NCBI GenBank assembly: GCA_947449735.1
Contig: CANFTB010000046.1
Span: 1-33,571 of the forward strand
Direction of reading: 5' to 3'
Length of the DNA: 33,571 nucleotides
Source of the DNA: Chthoniobacteraceae bacterium
Lineage (GTDB): Bacteria; Verrucomicrobiota; Verrucomicrobiia; Chthoniobacterales; Chthoniobacteraceae
The notes below the pieces were generated by a model that searched no databases, was not told where the DNA came from, and worked only from the letters and a program-made list of their open reading frames with translations. Every line of letters begins with the position of its first letter. The stretch's first letter is position 1. Shown piece after piece: positions 31,085-33,571 of the stretch. The position numbers and the translations under genes were made by a program.

Positions 31085-32428
31085 CTAGGTGAGCTCCTTC
31101 ATCGGCTGCCAGCCGTCCACCAGGTACTGCGGCCGGCCGGAAAGATCCGGAAGTGTCGTTTGCAAATCAATACCCAGCCAGTGGTAGAGGGAGGCGAACA
31201 CCTCGCCGAAGTGCACTGGCCTCTCCGAAGGCTCCCCGCCCAGACGGTCAGTCGCGCCGATCACCTGGCCGGTGCGGAACCCGCCGCCGGCAAGCACCGC
31301 ACACCCCACGCGCGGCCAGTGATCGCGTCCGCCCGTGGCATTGATCTGAGGGGTGCGACCGAACTCGCCCCAAGCCACAACCGCGGTGTCCTTGTCCATC
31401 CCGAGGCGATGCAGATCCTCCACCAACGCGCTGAAGCCCTGGTCGAATAACGGAAGATGAGTGAGCAGCTCCGAGTGGTTGCGGTCGTGGAAATCCCAGC
31501 GCCCGAAATTGATCGTCACGCAGCGCGCCCCTGCCTGGACCAACCGGCGGGCGACCAAAAAGTGCTCCAGATTGCGCGGAGCGCCGTCCCCGTAGTTGCG
31601 CGTGTCGCCCTTGCCGTAACGCTCGCGCACCTTGGGATCCTCCTTGGAAACATCCAGCGCCTCGAGGAGCTTGCTCGAGGACAACACGCCGAAAGCCTGC
31701 TGGTTGAAAGAGTCCAACCCATGCATCAGGCCGCTCGCATCCGCATCCCTGCGGAACTGGTCAAAGCTCTCAAGCAGCGCGCGCCTGTCCTCCAGACGGT
31801 CGCTGGTGATCCCGTTCAATGTCAGATCCGAGACCCCCGAACCGCTCGGACGGAAAGCAGAGTAGGCGGGCCCCAGAAATCCCGGGTGCCCGGGCGAGCC
31901 GTAGGGCGGATGTCCTGCGTTGGGCGCCATCCCCACAAACGGCGGGATTCCGTTGGCCTTCTCCACGCACAGCTTGGACATCACCGACCCGAGAGAGGGC
32001 CAGCCACCCGGCGGGATCACTGTCCCCTTCGCGGAGCGGCCGGTGTAGCAGATGTGCGAGTCGTGATCGCCCGTGGCGGAGCCCACCATCGAGCGGATCG
32101 GCACCAGCTTGTCCATGATCTTCGCCATCATGGGCATGTGCTCGGACACCTCGATTCCCGGAACGTTCGTCTTGATCGGCTTGTACGGCCCCCGGTACTC
32201 CAGCGGGGCGTCCATCTTCAGATCAAACAGGTCCTGGTGCGGCGGCGCGCCCGCCATGTAAATCATGATGACGGACTTCGGAGAACGTCCGACGCCGGAC
32301 TGGGCCTCGGCGCGCAGCAGATTCGGCAGGCACAATCCACCCATGGCCAGACCGCCAATGGAGATGAAGTCGCGGCGCGAAACGCCGTCGCAAAACCTTC
32401 CGTAGGATGGACCCGAAATCTTCAACAT
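31085..32428 (-). CDS. DUF1501 exported protein, first gene of the minus-strand operon
   Basis: The 447-residue product has a twin-arginine-like signal (SRRDFISIGG at 17-26, then GLAMGGLCLPNLL). It shares with its neighbour the blocks RRLVQAGARCVTINFGRWDFHD, VVAWGEFGRTPQINATGGRDHWPR, GGFRTGQVIGATDRLGG and LYHWLGIDLQTTLPDLSGRPQYL. It differs at the first conserved block: AGAPPHQDLFDLKM (59-72) replaces the usual GGPxQ..TFDPKP, so the two DUF1501 proteins are probably not redundant. It is the first gene of the operon; the upstream gap to ilvC (32429-32703) must hold the promoter. Activity is unknown. Confidence 0.92.
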   Translation of the reverse strand: MLKISGPSYGRFCDGVSRRDFISIGGLAMGGLCLPNLLRAEAQSGVGRSPKSVIMIYMAGAPPHQDLFDLKMDAPLEYRGPYKPIKTNVPGIEVSEHMPMMAKIMDKLVPIRSMVGSATGDHDSHICYTGRSAKGTVIPPGGWPSLGSVMSKLCVEKANGIPPFVGMAPNAGHPPYGSPGHPGFLGPAYSAFRPSGSGVSDLTLNGITSDRLEDRRALLESFDQFRRDADASGLMHGLDSFNQQAFGVLSSSKLLEALDVSKEDPKVRERYGKGDTRNYGDGAPRNLEHFLVARRLVQAGARCVTINFGRWDFHDRNHSELLTHLPLFDQGFSALVEDLHRLGMDKDTAVVAWGEFGRTPQINATGGRDHWPRVGCAVLAGGGFRTGQVIGATDRLGGEPSERPVHFGEVFASLYHWLGIDLQTTLPDLSGRPQYLVDGWQPMKELT

Positions 32429-32455
32429 AAGTTAGACTGTTATCAAAGTTAAGCT

Positions 32456-32517
32456 GGTGGACGCCCAAGCGGGCAATCTCCGGAGTGCCTTGATTATCCG
32501 GAAGAACGGTGGACGCC
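32456..32517. promoter_or_regulatory. Direct repeats upstream of the five-gene operon (candidate regulator sites)
   Basis: GGTGGACGCC occurs at 32456-32465 and again at 32508-32517, 52 bases apart, about five helical turns. Between them TCCGGA occurs at 32479-32484 and 32497-32502. They lie 28-90 bases upstream of the operon start at 32428. Further upstream is a dyad ATGCTT/AAGCAT (32551-32556, 32572-32577). Spacing on one face of the helix suggests a protein-binding array, but no regulator is encoded next to it. Confidence 0.3.
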
Positions 32518-32653
32518 ACCCGTGTCTATCCAAATAGAGGCCGTATTCTTATGCTTCTTTCTTTAAAATAAAAGCATCTCCGTTCGCCGCCGGACGCGCG
32601 AAGCGCAACAAGCACGTTTCGCAAGGCGGGCGCCGGGGCTTATCCCCCCCCAT

Positions 32654-32686
32654 AAAAAAAGCCGCAGCCCGTTTCCAGGCTGCGGC
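32654..32686 (-). terminator. ilvC: Intrinsic terminator of ilvC
   Basis: On the minus strand a perfect 9-bp stem GCCGCAGCC/GGCTGCGGC (32678-32686 with 32661-32669) and an 8-base loop is followed immediately by seven T (32654-32660). It starts 18 bases after the ilvC stop and separates ilvC from the downstream operon. Confidence 0.93.
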
Positions 32687-32703
32687 CGTAAAACTAAAAC
32701 AGA

Positions 32704-33571
<868 letters not shown>

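Overview
The window (33.6 kb, G+C-rich, no rRNA, tRNA, CRISPR or transposase seen) looks like chromosome of a Gram-negative member of the Planctomycetota-Verrucomicrobiota group, most likely Verrucomicrobiota. The signs are several 'planctomycete-type' secreted families (PSCyt1 cytochrome domain, DUF1549/PSCyt2, DUF1553/PSD1, DUF1501), a full outer-membrane lipid transport (Mla) operon, and an AraC regulator with a periplasmic-binding-protein-like sensor. Assignments come from reading translated sequence and motifs only; no database search was run.

Left part (1-6492, minus strand): one likely operon hflK - hflC - large secreted protein of unknown function - tlyA - nadK, with short gaps or overlaps. 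A 183-base divergent region separates it from a plus-strand operon mlaE-mlaF-mlaD-mlaC-mlaA followed by ribBA (6676-11580). This encodes an ABC system moving phospholipid between the outer and inner membranes (no mlaB is present), then the bifunctional riboflavin entry enzyme.

Middle accessory part (about 11.6-14.8 kb): an A+T-rich patch carries a small DUF2452-like gene. It abuts what looks like the 3' end of a broken plus-strand gene. Next come an intergenic repeat, a strong terminator, a secreted Gly/Ser/Ala protein with four 29-residue tandem repeats, and a poorly occupied stretch with one possible small gene.

Right part (14.8-32.4 kb): an AraC/XylR-like regulator diverges from a plus-strand operon (NGN-repeat beta-propeller, PSCyt1-DUF1549-DUF1553 protein, DUF1501 protein). 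Facing it, on the minus strand, is a five-gene operon (DUF1501, DUF1501, Ig-DUF1549-DUF1553 protein, PPC-like protein, PSCyt1-WD40-coiled-coil protein). The two operons meet tail to tail with 49 bases between them. Nearly every product has an export signal, and three carry cysteine-histidine motifs of the c-heme type. This is the most interesting part of the window: two partly parallel sets of exported, probably redox-linked proteins whose biochemical role is not established.

The window ends in a 5'-truncated ilvC (minus strand) with an unusual Lys/Ala/Arg-rich C-terminal tail and a textbook intrinsic terminator.
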